This document shows positions 1 through 17,146 of a stretch of DNA of 64,000 nucleotides, piece by piece (the stretch's first letter is position 1; each line of letters starts with the position of its first letter). The notes beneath the pieces were generated by a model. The model saw nothing but the letters and a program-made list of their open reading frames with translations. It did not search any database and had not been told where the DNA came from. The stretch is from Shinisaurus crocodilurus (Eukaryota; Chordata; Lepidosauria; Squamata; Shinisauridae). The DNA lies in NCBI GenBank assembly GCA_021292165.1, contig JAHFWL010000045.1, forward strand, positions 1 to 64,000. The letters run 5' to 3'. The position numbers were made by a program, and so were the translations under genes.

Positions 1-1780
1 TGGTTGGGGGAAACGGTGTGGGGCCAGAGGAATCTAGGGAATCCTGGAGGATCGGATTTGGCCCCTGAGCCTGAGGTTCTACACCCCTGTGCTATTGGTT
101 CTTCCACTTCAGCCAGAGTGAGCGTGTGCCAACCCTGCAGTTCACACTTCTTTCTGAGTGTTCCTTCAGAATGGGCCTTAATCTCACCACTTGTCTGAGA
201 CATTTCAGAACATTAATGGACCACCCTGTGGTGGCTTCACCACAACTGTCTGCCTGAATCTGGCCTGCCTATTTCTAGTGGAATAATGACCTCCAGGTAA
301 AAATGGGATTAGGGCTGGCACACCTGTTATTCATTCAACTGTACAGCAGCTTTCATTTTAATGCCTAATAGTTATAATGAATTCTGACCACTCATGAAGC
401 AGATTCCAAGGAAATTCACTGCTGGAAAAGGCAATATTCCCCAACACTGAGGCTAATGCAATTAATGAAGGTGGCAGATGTAGCTTCTTGCTCATGGTAG
501 TGTTTTTGGAAAGGTAGAGGAAACAGTAAGAGGAAGAGTTCTCAAGTCTTATTAAGCAAGGGCACAATCCGGCCAAGCTAATCATTTAGTGGGAGAAACT
601 ATTTAACACAGTGGTGGGGAACCTTTTGGTCAGAGGACTGGATGTCATTTGGAAAAGCTCTCAGGGGGCCACATTCCTGGCCATAGGCAAAAGTGGACAA
701 CGCTGAAAAATCCCTCCTGCCATTTCCATGGGTTCCAATTTATAGTAGGAAGCATGTCTACTCAGAAGTAAGTGTGAGAAGCATGTCTACTCAAGTAAGT
801 AGGACAAGCCTCTGCATATCTACTCAAAAGTAAGCAAGAAAGAATCACTCACCAGCACTTTCAAACAGCATCTCAAACACCAAGCCTCCACACATCCACT
901 CAGAAGTAAGGACAAGCCTCAGAAGGAAGCAAGACTGAATCACTCAGTAGCACTTTCAAGTAGCATTTCTACTCAGAAGGAAGTGTGAACATAATGTCTA
1001 CTCAGAAGTAAGCAGGACAAGGCTTCCTCCCCTGGCCCCACAGGGAAAAGCTCTGATCTATCAGCAGCTGATCAGAGATAACCACTTTCTCCTACTAAGC
1101 ACCTAGAAAGGAAGCCATTTTCAGTGCAAAGCAAGGGAAAGCACTTACCGTAGATCAGATGATTAGTGATAAGAGCTTTCCCCTTTGTGGCAAAGGGGCC
1201 AGGGGAAGAAGCTGCCAGGTCATAAGTTTCCCATCACTGATTTAACCCTTTCCTGTTGAAATGAGCAGGGACGTAACACATTTGACCATGGCTAGATTGC
1301 ACCCAATTTCCCTTACATTTAGCTCAAGGGCAGCCCTGTCAGTCTACATACATGTCTGCCAGGAGGCTACTATCCTGCCAGTTGGATAAACTGTGAAAAG
1401 TCTCTCAAAGAAGCATCAAAGAAAAGACATCAACCTTAGGGTTGTGCCTGCTGCACATCACTGTTCTCGTTGTACTGAACATTCAAGAGTGTCTAGAACC
1501 TGAAACTTGGAATGGATCGGGCACAAGTTGTCAGTAGACCTAGTAAGAAATACTATAGAGTTCTAGACAGCCAGTGAGCCACTAGAAGCTTCTAGAAGAA
1601 TGGTCTACTTACTAAGATGGACTCCTAGGCAGGGTATGGAAGCTATCACGATTCTAAAAGTCCCAACCATAGTCAGAATACCTTTGCTCTCAAATAAGAT
1701 GGATGTCTACAAGACCTCATGTCTGACTAGGGATTACCTTGATAACAAAAAGAGGGGGCCATCACCATACTAGGTGGACT
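1..1780. other. No gene recognised; repeat-rich flank
   Basis: I see no coding exon on either strand. Positions 740-1010 repeat the motif CTACTCAGAAGTAAG and variants several times, a motif also seen at about 10.8, 14.3, 15.2, 29.0 and 61.3 kb. Around 610-680 is a stretch resembling the ends of hAT-type interspersed repeats. The rest is unassigned. Confidence 0.5.
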
Positions 1781-1784
1781 TTTA

Positions 1785-2470
1785 AGTTGCTGTAGATTTG
1801 CAGTTCTCCAGCTGATACCATAAATGAATTACCTGAATAAATTCTGCAGTACTGGCAATAAGAAACTCCCCCAAAATATTAATTGGCTGTATTCTAGACA
1901 ATACTGTAAATATTCTAATAAAAGAAACTCACAATATCATTTTGCCATTCCTTCAAATAAAAAAAGGGCAATGCCTTCTCCAGCAATGCCGCAAACTAAA
2001 AAAAACCCAAGGTCTTCACAAAATCCTTTTGCCCTTCCTCAAAACATGATGGAGAGGTAAACTGTAGTGGTGGGCTGCAGAGTGATACCATAAACACCCT
2101 AAAGGAAGGGAAAGTCACAGTATCTAGTGAACAATTTTGGGTTTCAAACACTTCATAAGATACTGTAAATGCAATAATAGAATCCTTGTAATGGTCAATA
2201 TTTTCCCTCTGAAACAAGATCTCAAGTTGGTGGCTCCCTTGGTGCTACTGTAAATACACTAGTATGGGAACCCTCTGAAGCACAGGGGCTGCAGTTTGTT
2301 CAGCCTCTTTCCCAGTGACACACTACATATGCTAATAAAAGGATCCTCATAATGTTGGGAAGTAGCTCCTCTACGTGAGGATGAACTAGCATCGCAGCCA
2401 GGCCACTCCATTTTGACTGTAATTATGCTAATAGAAGTCTCTTTGAGAAGTCCTAGCAATGACTGGGTTG
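1785..2470. repeat. Degenerate ~80-bp tandem repeat beyond the zinc-finger stop
   Basis: A motif of the form ACTGTAAAT followed by a GCTAATAAAAG-like block recurs near 1904, 2161, 2247, 2325 and 2423. Weaker copies with ATACCATAAA lie near 1815 and 2087. Spacing of the clearest copies is about 78-98 bp and they have diverged strongly. The block starts about 100 bp past the stop codon of the zinc-finger gene on the minus strand, so it could be part of its 3' UTR. No protein is suggested. Confidence 0.5.
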
Positions 2471-2565
2471 TATGTGGACCTACCAAATTTGGCAGCATGT
2501 ATGCCTTTCAGTGGAATCAACTTCTAGGGGACCTGAAGCCCAAAGGCCAGGGGCTGTTCTAGGCT

Positions 2566-6932
<4,367 letters not shown>

Positions 6933-7941
6933 CTTGGGGAGTGAAGTTGTATCCTAGAAAATCCGAGGAAGCTTTTGCAGTATCCCCACAGATCCGTTGC
7001 AAAACACTGGACAGTTATAACAATCCTGTGGCTTGTAAATGGGTAATGCCTGCAGAGTAGTAGAGGGAGCCCAGTGATGATGTCACATCCTCACCCTAGT
7101 TCACATGATGCAGGGGAATCAGAGAGAGAGGAGAGGGGAAGGGAGGAAGAGGAATTCTGGAGATGGTTGCTAGGAAACCAAAAGAAACACACAAAACAAG
7201 GAAGGGCCAAGAGGAAATAAGGGCTCTGAGTCCTAAGCTTAAACTATGTTTTTTTCCATGCTGATCATAGAGAATAATAGAGAATAAAGCACCTTCTGTG
7301 CTCCTGCCACCAATACTACTGACTCCTTGGTGTTGCCAGGTTAGAGAAAGCTGTGGTTCGTTTGGCCTTGTTGATTCACTTGGGGGGGCAAGCCTATGCA
7401 TGTTTAGACAGAAAAAAGCCCTACAACTCCCAGCAGGCCCCACAGTGCAACAGTGCTGCACACTGTGACGTGCTTTTTTCAGTGCCGCAACCAACATCAT
7501 GTCTGTGCACTCAAAAACTGGTACGGATGATTAGCGAACAGCCTGGCAACAGCCCCAACTAACACTTAAGGGCCAGGATATATTTTTAAAAAAAACAAAA
7601 AAATGAGCAAGAAAGTGAAATGTTTCAATTAAACTGGTTAAAACCAGCAAGGTAGGAACCCATCCCTGTTTCAACTGTCTCAGCACAATTCATTTCTTAA
7701 AGTAACTGTATCGCCTAATGTAACCTAATATAAAGAGTTTTCCCGCTTATCTGATTATCCCCATGTTCTGGATGTCCCCCTCTTTCAACTGCACAAAAAA
7801 GATTAGACAAATGGATTGATGAACAAACTGGGTGAAAAGCTTTATTTTTGTGACTTATAATGAACAAGATTTACTGTAGATATAATGGAGCCTATACTGA
7901 GAAGGGTTACAATCACAAAGAAATCATTAGGTATCCCTATT

Positions 7942-8098
7942 CTATGCTTTCTCAGACACTTGTATGAGAGGGGGTATCTCTGCCCAGGGCCCCAAAGTGA
8001 GAGTAGTAACTGGTTCCTCCTCCTCTTCTGGGTGCATCTGTTTGTGGTGATGGGTAAACTGGGGCTTGTAACGGAAGGCCTTCTCACAGACAGATGGG
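7942..8098 (-). pseudogene. Lone terminal zinc finger and C-terminal tail (fragment)
   Basis: Reads CEKAFRYKPQFTHHHKQMHP followed by an acidic run and a short tail to a stop at 7942. It matches the last finger plus tail of the zinc-finger gene at 2.6 kb ([11 protein letters not shown], then HVHPGE and a TLTLG-like phrase), including the spacing to the stop. Nothing finger-like precedes it. It looks like a truncated paralogue or partial duplication, lying about 1 kb upstream of the start-codon exon of the intact gene on the same strand. Confidence 0.65.
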
Positions 8099-8115
8099 GA
8101 CTCCCAACAGCTCAC

Positions 8116-8260
8116 CAAACCCCTTAGCAACACGAGACTGCAGGCGCAGGAGACGATGTGCCCCCATGAAGGGCGTCTCCCGGAAATCCCATCCTGGCTT
8201 CCGGTTTTCCCTGCGTGGGCAGCCGCCATTCAGCTCTTCCCATCCCTTGGTGCAATGCAA
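8116..8260 (-). promoter_or_regulatory. Promoter-like block and possible 5' non-coding exon of the zinc-finger gene
   Basis: On the minus strand the block contains AATGGCGGC (YY1-type core), ACCGGAAG and TTTCCGGG (ETS-type cores), and CpGs in an otherwise CpG-poor area. A good donor, TTTG|GTGAGC, sits at 8116. This arrangement is typical of a short 5' non-coding exon that splices to the start-codon exon at 6932. Inference from motifs only; no transcript evidence. Confidence 0.35.
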
Positions 8261-9380
8261 GAAGTCTCAGAGGCATGCAATTTCAGGACAGAGGCCGGTT
8301 CCAAGTTGCAAGGCGCGCGTTTCAGAAAAAAGGCAGCCGCCTCCGGAGAATTATTGTGGCATTTCCTTATCTGGAAAAGGAGCTGCTGCTCTGGCCCGTG
8401 AGGAAATCTAAAATTAGGATAGCTGCCTGGGTGCCTAAAACTCTACATTCCACTTGTGGAGGAAGGGGGGGCTGGCTGGCCCACCACACCCCCACCCTTT
8501 CCTACTCCAAAGGAACCAAGACCCCCAGAGATCTCAAGGTACCAGATTGCCAGCCTCAGCTGTCTGCAATCCTACTTGGATCTCTGTTGAGGGACTCGCC
8601 TTTAATTCTGTAACCTGGATTTAGTTACTGAAGCCACAGAGCAATCCACAAGCACCATGTGGGGTAAAACCAGGACAAGGTTTATTCTGGTAGCATTTTA
8701 CAACAAGATTAGGGAAATGAGAGAAGCACACAAAATAAAGAGAGAGACACGTTAGTACACAGTAAAGCTGCAAAACAATAAAACCTGATTCCTTAATATC
8801 TCTCAGGCACACACCTGTTACCTGAGGGTGTTCTCTTCAAGGGTTAAATCCAGCACAGCCTCGCTGCCCGAGGGAGATTACCACACCTACCCGAAGGTCT
8901 GAGATGGGTAAAACTCCCACAAGGCTTGCCTTTACTAGAGCCCTCAATCCAGCTAATTTCACCAGGGGCTAACTGGGGTCCCTGGCTTACCGCCATTACC
9001 ACAGCCGGGTAGAACAAAGACAAAGACCAAAAACCACGCTTTGGGAAATATACCTTCCCCCCCCTCCCCTCCTCTGCTGCCTCTTAGCCAATCACCATGT
9101 ACCTCACCTGGCTAGGCAGGGGGAAGGGAACTCATGACTCATGGCTTGAACTATTTACATATGAAAGCCCTAGGCCAGCTTCTCCAGGCATCTTCATTCC
9201 ATCCGAGGCTTTCGTTTCCTCCCAGCCCCCTCAACTGGCCCCACTTGGCTTACACATGAGGAGGCGTGTGTGTGTGTGTGCGCGCGCGCGCGCGCGCGCA
9301 TGCATGCATGCAGGAACCCCCAAGGGCCCCTTTCTCCACACGCTAACTGTGCACACCCCACCCCAGCCGGTTCACACATG

Positions 9381-9417
<37 letters not shown>

Positions 9418-9500
9418 AACCCACCCAAAGGCTCTTTTCTTCACACCACTGATGCCAACAGCACCCCCTAAATGTATTACATCAGTCATGTTCTCCAGGG
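8260..9500. other. No gene recognised; two GT-type microsatellites
   Basis: I find no supportable exon. 8640-9080 has the A-rich look of an old retroelement end but lacks terminal features I can pin down. Positions 9267-9302 are (GT)n(GC)n and 9382-9416 are (GT)n. Confidence 0.45.
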
Positions 9501-9512
9501 GGATCGAAACTG

Positions 9513-9607
9513 TATAGCAGTGTTCTCCAACCTTGGGTAGCTGGCTGGGGTATGCTGGGAGTTGTAGGCCAAAAACATCTGGGGACCCAAGGTTGGAGAA
9601 CACTGCT
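9513..9607. repeat. Hairpin MITE of the ACAACTCCCAGCAT family
   Basis: Starts CAGTGTTCTCCAACCTTGGG and ends with its reverse complement; the left arm is partly deleted. Same family as the long palindromes at 36.59 and 47.57 kb. Confidence 0.75.
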
Positions 9608-9794
9608 GCATAGGATGGGCCACATGAGTCATGCTCATGGATAACAGGAAATTGTTGCATGTCCTGGGTGGGTAACTGGAAAAGTTTCTGCCTCTCCAGT
9701 TCAGGTGGAATTCCTTTGTCCTCCCCAGAGAAAGAGTCTGGGTGTTCCAGCAGGTGGATAATTGGGACTGAATGTAGAAGAGCTGGCTTGAAGG

Positions 9795-10290
9795 TTGCCT
9801 CTGCTTGCTAGGAATGCATTTATTCATGGCCTTGGGCAAATTGTTCCAGTGATAACCACAGGCAAGCCGACTAGAAGGACTGCCTTCACTAACCTGCCCA
9901 CACTCAGATCAGCATCTGAGACCCTGCTTGTGTGCCCACCTGTAAGAGCAATTAGGCCAGTGGGCAGAAGGGATAGGGCCTTTGCGGTGGTGGCCTCATG
10001 TTTGTGGAACTCTGCCAATAGATGTCCCACAAGCCCCATCATTACAGGCCTTCAAGTGGGACCTAAAGACGTACCTACTTACCTTGTCTATGACTGAGTT
10101 AAGACTTTATTGGGTGGTGGAGTGTATATGGCGATATCTGGATTTTACTGTTAAATGTGAGGTTTTATTCTTACCATGTTTTTATTGTCATTTTATTGTA
10201 TTTTATTATTTAAAATTTTGTACCTTGCCTTCACAGGCTTTACCATAAAAGGCAGCTTATACATATTTTGTAAAAGTAAATAAATAAATC
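9795..10290 (+). mobile_element. L2-type LINE, 3' end
   Basis: Translates to a degraded RAFAVVASCLWNS block followed by a GLQVGPKDVPTYL-like phrase, the usual C-terminus of L2-clade reverse transcriptases, then a T-rich 3' UTR and an AAATAAATAAAT tail. Not a host gene. Confidence 0.75.
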
Positions 10291-12200
10291 ATTAACCAGA
10301 GTCACCAAAATCTCAAGAAAAACTGTCCAAGACAATCTCAGGATTTTGAAATAATTTGGGTAATTTTCTTCTTCTCTTGACTCCAGGGCTGCAGTCAAGG
10401 CAGCACATTTATCCAGGCATCTGGAACTGAACATGAGCAGAAAGTTGGGGCTTCCTTTCCCTCTGGAGCACAGTGTGTGTGTGTGTGTGTGTGTATGTGC
10501 ACATACATGAGTTCACACATACCATATCACAAGTAGTTTTTGCAACTGCCCCAGAACAGTGCCAGATTAAAAGAAGCTCCAGAGATTGTTACTTGTGTCC
10601 ATATAGTTGTGGCTTCTCTAGAGCCAGAACCCCATTGTTTTCAGCAGCAGTGCTCATATTTCCTATACAATTTCCACTGTCTGGGAGTGTTTTCTGAATC
10701 CTGAAGGCTAATAGGTGGTAAACATGCCTCTGAGAAGATGAGGAAGAGTTGAAGGATCCAGACTAACAGTGCAATCCTTTGTATGTTTACTCAGAATTAA
10801 GACTCATTGTGTTCAATGGGGCTTACTCCCTAGTTAAGAGTGTTTAGGGTTGAATGTAAGAAAAGCCATGCTGGATCAGACCAAAGGCCTATCTAGTCGA
10901 GCATCTTGTTTCCTACAGTGGCCAACAAGATGCCCTTGGGAAGCCCATAAGCAGGACATGAGGACAATAGTCCTCTATCATCATTGTTCCCTAGCAACTG
11001 GTATTGATCCTGGAGGTACGTAGCATATAGCCATGCCGATTAGTGACTAGTCGTAATTGCAATGGAGGCTCCTCCATAGGGCCAAATGGGATTCTCTCCC
11101 CCCTGCCCTGCCCCACCCCCAAAACAGAAAAAGAAAAATGCTTTTAAAGATTTAATTGCATTAAATTAATCAGTGAAATAGTTCTGTGTGACCTAGGCTA
11201 AGTCACTGACTAATTAAAGCTGGTTTTGTTTTGGTTGTCCCATTGCTTCTTTCTCATGTCTGAGTCTCTGGTTCCAAGCTGGCTTTTCATTCCGGCTTTT
11301 CTGATCCTGTGAGGAAGGGCCTGCAGCCTCGGGGCTCCCATGAGGAAGTTCCCTGACTCCAGTCTTCTCAGTACAGGCAGGGCGGAATTACTAGTTTCAC
11401 TGCTGGGCCGCTTTTCTCAGGGAATTATCAAAGCTGGGGCTGCCACAGCAGTTCTAAGGCGATTTTCAGCCAATCACACAAATCCAATGAGTCTTGAGTA
11501 GGGCCGGCCCTTTGCATACCGCTTCCCAACAATTGGTTAACTTTTCTCTATTAGGGCAGAGCCATATAGGAACCAATGGCCATATTAGGAAGAAAAGGCA
11601 CTACTCTAAACAGCAGCTTCCTGCTCCCTTTGCAATAGGCCTGGTTTCTCTAACAGGCCCAGTTGGTTTGAAAAGGTTAGTCTGGCCTAGGAGGCTTTTA
11701 TGGTCAAATATGTACCCTGTTGTCCCTTCCTTCCCTACAAGGAATTACGGTATGTTCAAATTTGTGTGCCTTCCCTCCAAGGAGCTCTAAGTGGCAGACA
11801 TGTCATTCCCTCAGCCCCCTTTTATCCTCACAAAAACCTTGTGGTTAAAGCTGTGAGATTGTGAGTGGCCTAAAGTTACCCAGGAATCTAGCCACGTGGT
11901 TATGTAGTGATCTGAAGTGTTTAATATTACTTCACTGCTATAATTTCATTCATGATAAAAGTAGTTTAATGTAGGTTACTTAGGGAAATGGAGTAAAGAG
12001 GTATCAGACTGGCGACATACTAAGTTCATGCAGACATTGTAGCTTTGAATCTTTTATGTAAGCGGACATCCTTTCTTCATCTTCTTTGGGATTTGACAGT
12101 CCCAAAGGTATGTTATAGCCTGTCCTTGGGGTGCCTAACTTTATTTCCAAAAATGTAAATAAACAAGGGATAAGCCTAGTGAGATAATGAGGCAAGAATT
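10290..12200. other. No gene recognised; scattered old repeats
   Basis: A (GT)n microsatellite lies at 10471-10493, the CTACTCAGAATTAAG-type palindromic repeat at 10780-10860, and an interspersed repeat beginning GCCATGCTGGATCAGACCAAAGGCC at 10864-11010 (a related stretch is at 23650-23760). 11250-11480 is GC-richer with a CCAAT motif, but I cannot support an exon. Confidence 0.45.
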
Positions 12201-12210
12201 GTGTCATTTG

Positions 12211-12356
12211 CAGGGCTTTTTTTCTGGTGGAACTCACCGGAACTGAGTTCCAGCACCTTTTCTTCTATTAATTACATTACAATTTAATCGCCATCTACTC
12301 CCGAGGAAATGTAATCCAAGAGTTCCGGTACCCTTTTCTCCAGAAAAAAAGCACTG
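12211..12356 (+). mobile_element. 146-bp hAT MITE with 8-bp target duplication
   Basis: Termini CAGGGCTTTTTTTCTGG and (inverted) CAGTGCTTTTTTTCTGG. The 8-bp duplication GTCATTTG flanks it at 12203-12210 and 12357-12364. Near-identical copies are at 13725-13870 (minus) and 34960-35106. Confidence 0.9.
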
Positions 12357-13724
12357 GTCATTTGCTAGAGGAGTGGCAGATTAATGCTTTTGAAAAATAC
12401 ATTACAGGAAGACGTGCCAGTGAAGGGCTTTTGTTGGCATACAGTGTTTATCCCAGTGTTTCTCAAAGTGTGGGTCGGGACCCACTAGTGGGTCAGCTGA
12501 CCTTCAGGTGGGTCTCAGTGCTGCAGACTGCCCAGTGCCTCTTCGCTTGACTGCCCCATGCCATGGCCGCACCAGGCACACTGCATAGGCAACTGTGGCA
12601 GCGGGATTGGTTAGAGAGCAAGGCTAATATTTTTTAAAATAATAACAGTATCTTTTTTTTCCAACTGGGAATAAAGAGGAAGGGCATAAGAGAAGGAAGC
12701 TTATAGGAAGAAGTTAATGTAAAAGCAGCAGGAGGGAGGGATGAAAGAAACTGGCAGTTGGGTTTAGGGTACAAGTATGAAAGGAGAAGGGGAGAAGAAA
12801 TGATAAGGTGATGGGTAAGAAGACTCTGAGAGGCATGTGGGGTGTGGGTAGGAGAAAAACAATATAACATAAACAGTTTTCTCTACTTAGAGCAGTGGTC
12901 CCTCACCTTTTTGGGTTTGTGGGCACATTCAGAATCTTGACAGTGTCAAGGGCTCTCTCACAAAATGGCTGCCATGGAGGGGCTTGTTCATTCATAAAAT
13001 GGCTGCAATTGTGGGTGTGGCCAGTGACAAAACACTCATTTCCCAGAAGGCAAACTGGTGAGACTAATGGAAAAGTAGCTACCCCAAGAACCTAAGTATG
13101 AGGCAGTTATGATGGGTCTGCGCTCCAAAATTAAAAAAAAAACCCACTCTTTTTATCCAAAATAAAGATTTTCAAACCAAATAAAGGGCAGCACTTTGCT
13201 TTGCAGAATGGCAATCTCCCAATTAATTAAAAAAAATATCTTAAAACCAGGAGAGGCAGGTAGCCTGTTGGGTGCCAAGAGAAGTGTTCATGGGCACACC
13301 CAGACTTAGAGCATCTGGCTCTGCAAATTCTTCCTGAAATGCAAAGGCTGTGTAATAATACCTCCAGAACCAATGTCTGTACTTAATTTCAGGAAAGTTG
13401 AATTATGGAACTCCCTACTACAAGGAAATAGCTGTGGCAAAGAATTTAGCAATTGTCAAGGAGGGAATAGATATCAGTATAAAATGGTATCGGTCATTGC
13501 CGGCTGATTATGCCAAATTCCACCTCTTATCTGTTACCATTTTGTGACTGGCTTTGGCCCTACAATATCATTTTGTGACTGGTGGGCCTCAAGTCATTTT
13601 CAGCTCTCGCAAGAGGGCCCTGGAGGTAGAAAGTTTGAGAAGCCCTAGTTTATCCAAAAGTGTGCATGCACGCAAAAAACAGTACATGCGTGTTGTACAT
13701 GTGCGCAACTGCAACTGTTGTAGC
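12356..13724. other. No gene; old DNA-repeat remnants
   Basis: 12895-13090 belongs to a repeat with phrases such as CACAAAATGGCTGCCATGG, also seen at 40.6 kb and inverted at 49.3 kb. The rest is purine-rich or unassigned. No supportable exon. Confidence 0.45.
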
Positions 13725-13870
13725 CAGTGCTTTTTTTCTGGAGAAAAAGGTACCGGAACTCTTGGATTACATTTCCTCGGGAGTAGATGGCGATTAAATT
13801 GTAATGCAATTAATAGAAGAAAAGGTGCTGGAATTCAGTTCCGGTGAGTTCCACCAGAAAAAAAGCCCTG
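13725..13870 (-). mobile_element. 146-bp hAT MITE, inverted copy
   Basis: Same element as at 12.2 kb in the other orientation, same length. Flanked by a perfect 8-bp duplication GTTGTAGC at 13717-13724 and 13871-13878. Confidence 0.92.
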
Positions 13871-15888
13871 GTTGTAGCGATGTATGCTATGCAGAAGCAA
13901 AAGAAATTGGCCCCACCAACTCCAAAGCTCACCAGCCACCATTGAGTATTTGATAGTTGTATCCTCCATTAATGTGTCTAATCCCCCTTTAAAGCTGCCC
14001 AAGTTGGTGACCATCACCACATCCTGTGGTAGCAAATTCCACAGTTTAACTATGTACCATATGAAGAAGTACTTCTTTTTGTCTGCCCTAAATCTCCCAC
14101 CATTCATCTTCATTGGATGACCTTGGGTTCTAACACCGCATGAGAAGGAGAAAAACTTCTCTCTAGCCACTTTCTCCACACCATAGATAATTTTATTCAC
14201 TTCTATAATGTCCCCCCTTTCTAAGGTAACACCCTCCCAAACATTGTAGCCTTTTCTCAGATGGGTTTTGAAATCAATGGGTCTTGTTAGTCATCACGAC
14301 CTAAGTACAATTAATGTACAGTTCAATCTTAAGCATGTCTACTCAAAAGTAAGTTCAATGGGACTTAATACTCATATGTGCATATAGGATTGCAGCCAAA
14401 ACACATTTACTAGGGAAGAAACCCCATTGAACACAATGGGACTCATGTTTGAGTAAACATGCATAGGATTGTCCTTTTTTGCTGGATCCAATCAATAGCA
14501 GACTTGAGGTAATCAAAAAAGTCTGTGACTTTGGGTCTACCTGCAAATTGAAGAAGCTGTGGAAATTCCCAAGATTGTGCCAGACTGGTTCCCAAGGCAA
14601 TTCTTAATTTGCCAAATCACTCCATCCATGCTACCTTCTCGCCCAATGAGAACACGGTGAGCCTAGATATTAGACACTTAACTTGCATTTACTAAAAATC
14701 ATCCAGAAGGCACATACAACTTTTACTCCACAGACATTCTTTTTCCAAATCTTTTTAAAAACATAACAAAGTACTATGTGGCTGAAAGATGATTTGGCTC
14801 CCAGTTATATAAAAATATATAAAAATATACAGGGTAAATTCTGTAGAATATTGACAAGAAGAACTGTTGGATGAAGTGGGAAGCCAAATATGGGAACCCC
14901 ACAACAAAGAGTAGGGGCAAAGGTCATACCAGTGTCCTGCATAGCATGTTTTGCTGTCAAACAGCCTTTGATCATCCAATGTGCTGAATGCATCATGAAG
15001 AAAATCTAATTTTACCCTTAGTACAGCACTCTTATTCTTCTCAATGTTCTGCCTAGTGTGAACAGTGAATGAAATTCAAAATGGAGTCAGCATCAGGGTT
15101 GATCTCCAGGCAGCAAAGTTACAAATACTCAAATTGGACAGAAGTGCCTTAATCCTATACATATCTACTCAGAAGTAAGCCTCATTGATTTAAATAGGGC
15201 TTACACTCAGGTAATCAGTAATAGGATTGCAGCTGGGTAGTATACCTGATTTGTATTAAAGGATGACAATTTATCAATTAACTTAGAAGGGCACTTCATA
15301 ACTTGTTTACCTGTCAGTCAGACCACAGTCTTGTTTTTCCATTGGCCAGAGCAATTAACATTACTTTTTAGTAATGTTGAGTGGGAGGAGTGCACAACTT
15401 TTGACTATTTTCAGAGGGGTAGCCATGTTAGTCTGTTGCAGAAAAAAAACAAAGAATATTGTGGCAAGCTAAAGACATTTAAAATGACACACGCTTTTGT
15501 GAACTACAGCCCACTTTGTTGGAAGCATGAAGTGTTACCCTGAGTTACAAGTATATATCCATACAGGTGGTGATGGGATTGTAAACAGTGAGGTTGTAAG
15601 GAACTGAAATGCAGAAAGTACAGGCAGTGATAATTACCTTATTTATAGTGGCCATTCACCAAATGTTGTTGTGATAACACAGACATCCTTGTATTGGTGA
15701 GCTGATTAACATACCGGTATGTAGTGTGATGAAACAAGAACCTTTGTCCCTATTCAAGCCGCAGGAGGTAAGAGGTATCTGATGAAGTGGACTGTAGTCC
15801 ATGAAAGCTTATGCCATGATAAATTTCTTCGCTTTAAGGTGCCCCCAAACTCTGCTTTTTACTGGGCTGGTTTGCACGATCTCAGGAT
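13871..15888. other. No gene; interspersed repeats
   Basis: 13880-14250 is a widely found amniote repeat that I cannot assign to a family. The CTACTCAAAAGTAAG palindromic repeat is at 14335-14475 and 15160-15235. No coding exon recognised. Confidence 0.4.
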
Positions 15889-15948
15889 GGTTAATAAGCT
15901 ACAGTGGCTTATTAACATACCGGTATAAGCCACTGTAGCTTATTAACC
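15889..15948. repeat. Perfect 24-bp-arm palindrome inside a multi-hairpin repeat
   Basis: Two exact 24-bp arms (beginning GGTTAATAAGCTACAG) are separated by 12 bp. The surrounding 15865-16075 carries another weaker pairing (AAACCACCCAGCAACC) and resembles the multi-hairpin elements at 47.4, 59.0 and 63.5 kb. Confidence 0.8.
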
Positions 15949-16865
15949 ACCCTGCACATGCTGGTCACTTGCTGGCCAATTGACCCTCGCCAGGTGTGGC
16001 TTGTCGTGACATCCAAACCTGGCAAGGGTGGGTGCTGGGGTGGTTTAACAAACCACCCAGCAACCCTACAACAGAGTGTGGAATGTCTTTGAGCTCTTTA
16101 TACTATAATTCTTCCACAGATCCCCACTTGTTGCCATCTACCAAATATTGAGTTAAAGCTCAGCATGAAAAGAGGGCTGTCCTTTATCAAAGTGGACAGG
16201 TGGCTACTCTCACCATCTCGAACCCAGATCATTCGGCTCCTATAGCCCTCTCTGGATTGCTTCCATAAAGGCCATCGTGCCTGCCGAAGAGCCTTTCCCA
16301 TGGGGAATAATCATTCCCCCATCAGGTGCTTGAGGGCCTATCAGTTTGGAAGTGAAATGGGGCTACTCCAAAATAAAGGAGTGGTTTCTACATGCTAAGG
16401 GGACCCCCTAGGCCAGAGGTGCAGAACCTCAGGCCGGGAGTCTCAGTCTCTCCAGGGTTCCACAGGTAGCCATGCAAAAAGGACACAAAGTACATAAGTT
16501 TAAGAAAAAGATATTTTTTAAAAAATCCCAGGAAAGTCCTGAAAAGACTGTTGTCCAGAAGTTAGACTGAATGAGTATCAATTTAGTTTATGGTTCAGGG
16601 CAGTTGCTAATGGAATGTTCGGATGTAAGTTGGAAACTGCCTTCCCTGCCCCTACCAAAGGCCTGAACAGGAGCACTCCTGGCGGTGAGGATCCACTGCA
16701 ACATTTTGTTGCAAGCCCCTCTTGTCTTTCCATATCTTTCTACTTGGAGCCAAGTGAGTGCTTGGGAGAAGACATTATATGGCGTTGTCTGTTGGAGTCA
16801 CATGATATATGGAGCTGGATTTCCTATGTGCTGGGATGGCATTCCTCTCTGTCTTCTTTGTTGCC

Positions 16866-17146
16866 TCATCTCTGTTCAAGGTCCTCAATGAGGTATGGGT
16901 TTTTCATCTTCAATGCCTCATACAGCTTATCCTTGCAAAAGCGGTTCCAGCCTGGCATGAGCCTGTAGAGCTCCCGCATTTTCTCTTGGTTAGTTTCCTT
17001 TGAGGAGATTTTTTGGTATTGCTCTTCATTTAGGACAATACCGTACAAACGATCTAGCACCGGCTCCACCGAAGCAGTCCGCTGGATCAGCTGCTCCCTG
17101 TGCCGCTCGATGAAATGCAGGTCAGATGAGCTTGGTGACTGCATCC
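16866..17146 (-). CDS. PYCARD: PYCARD exon 3: CARD
   Basis: 281 nt from a TTCCGGGTAG acceptor (phase 1) to the stop. The length equals the CARD exon at 37824-38104 and exceeds that at 22201-22478 by one codon. Sequence similarity to those paralogous CARDs continues into the 3' flank (16700-16865 versus 22100-22200 and 37730-37823), showing segmental duplication rather than retroposition. Confidence 0.9.
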
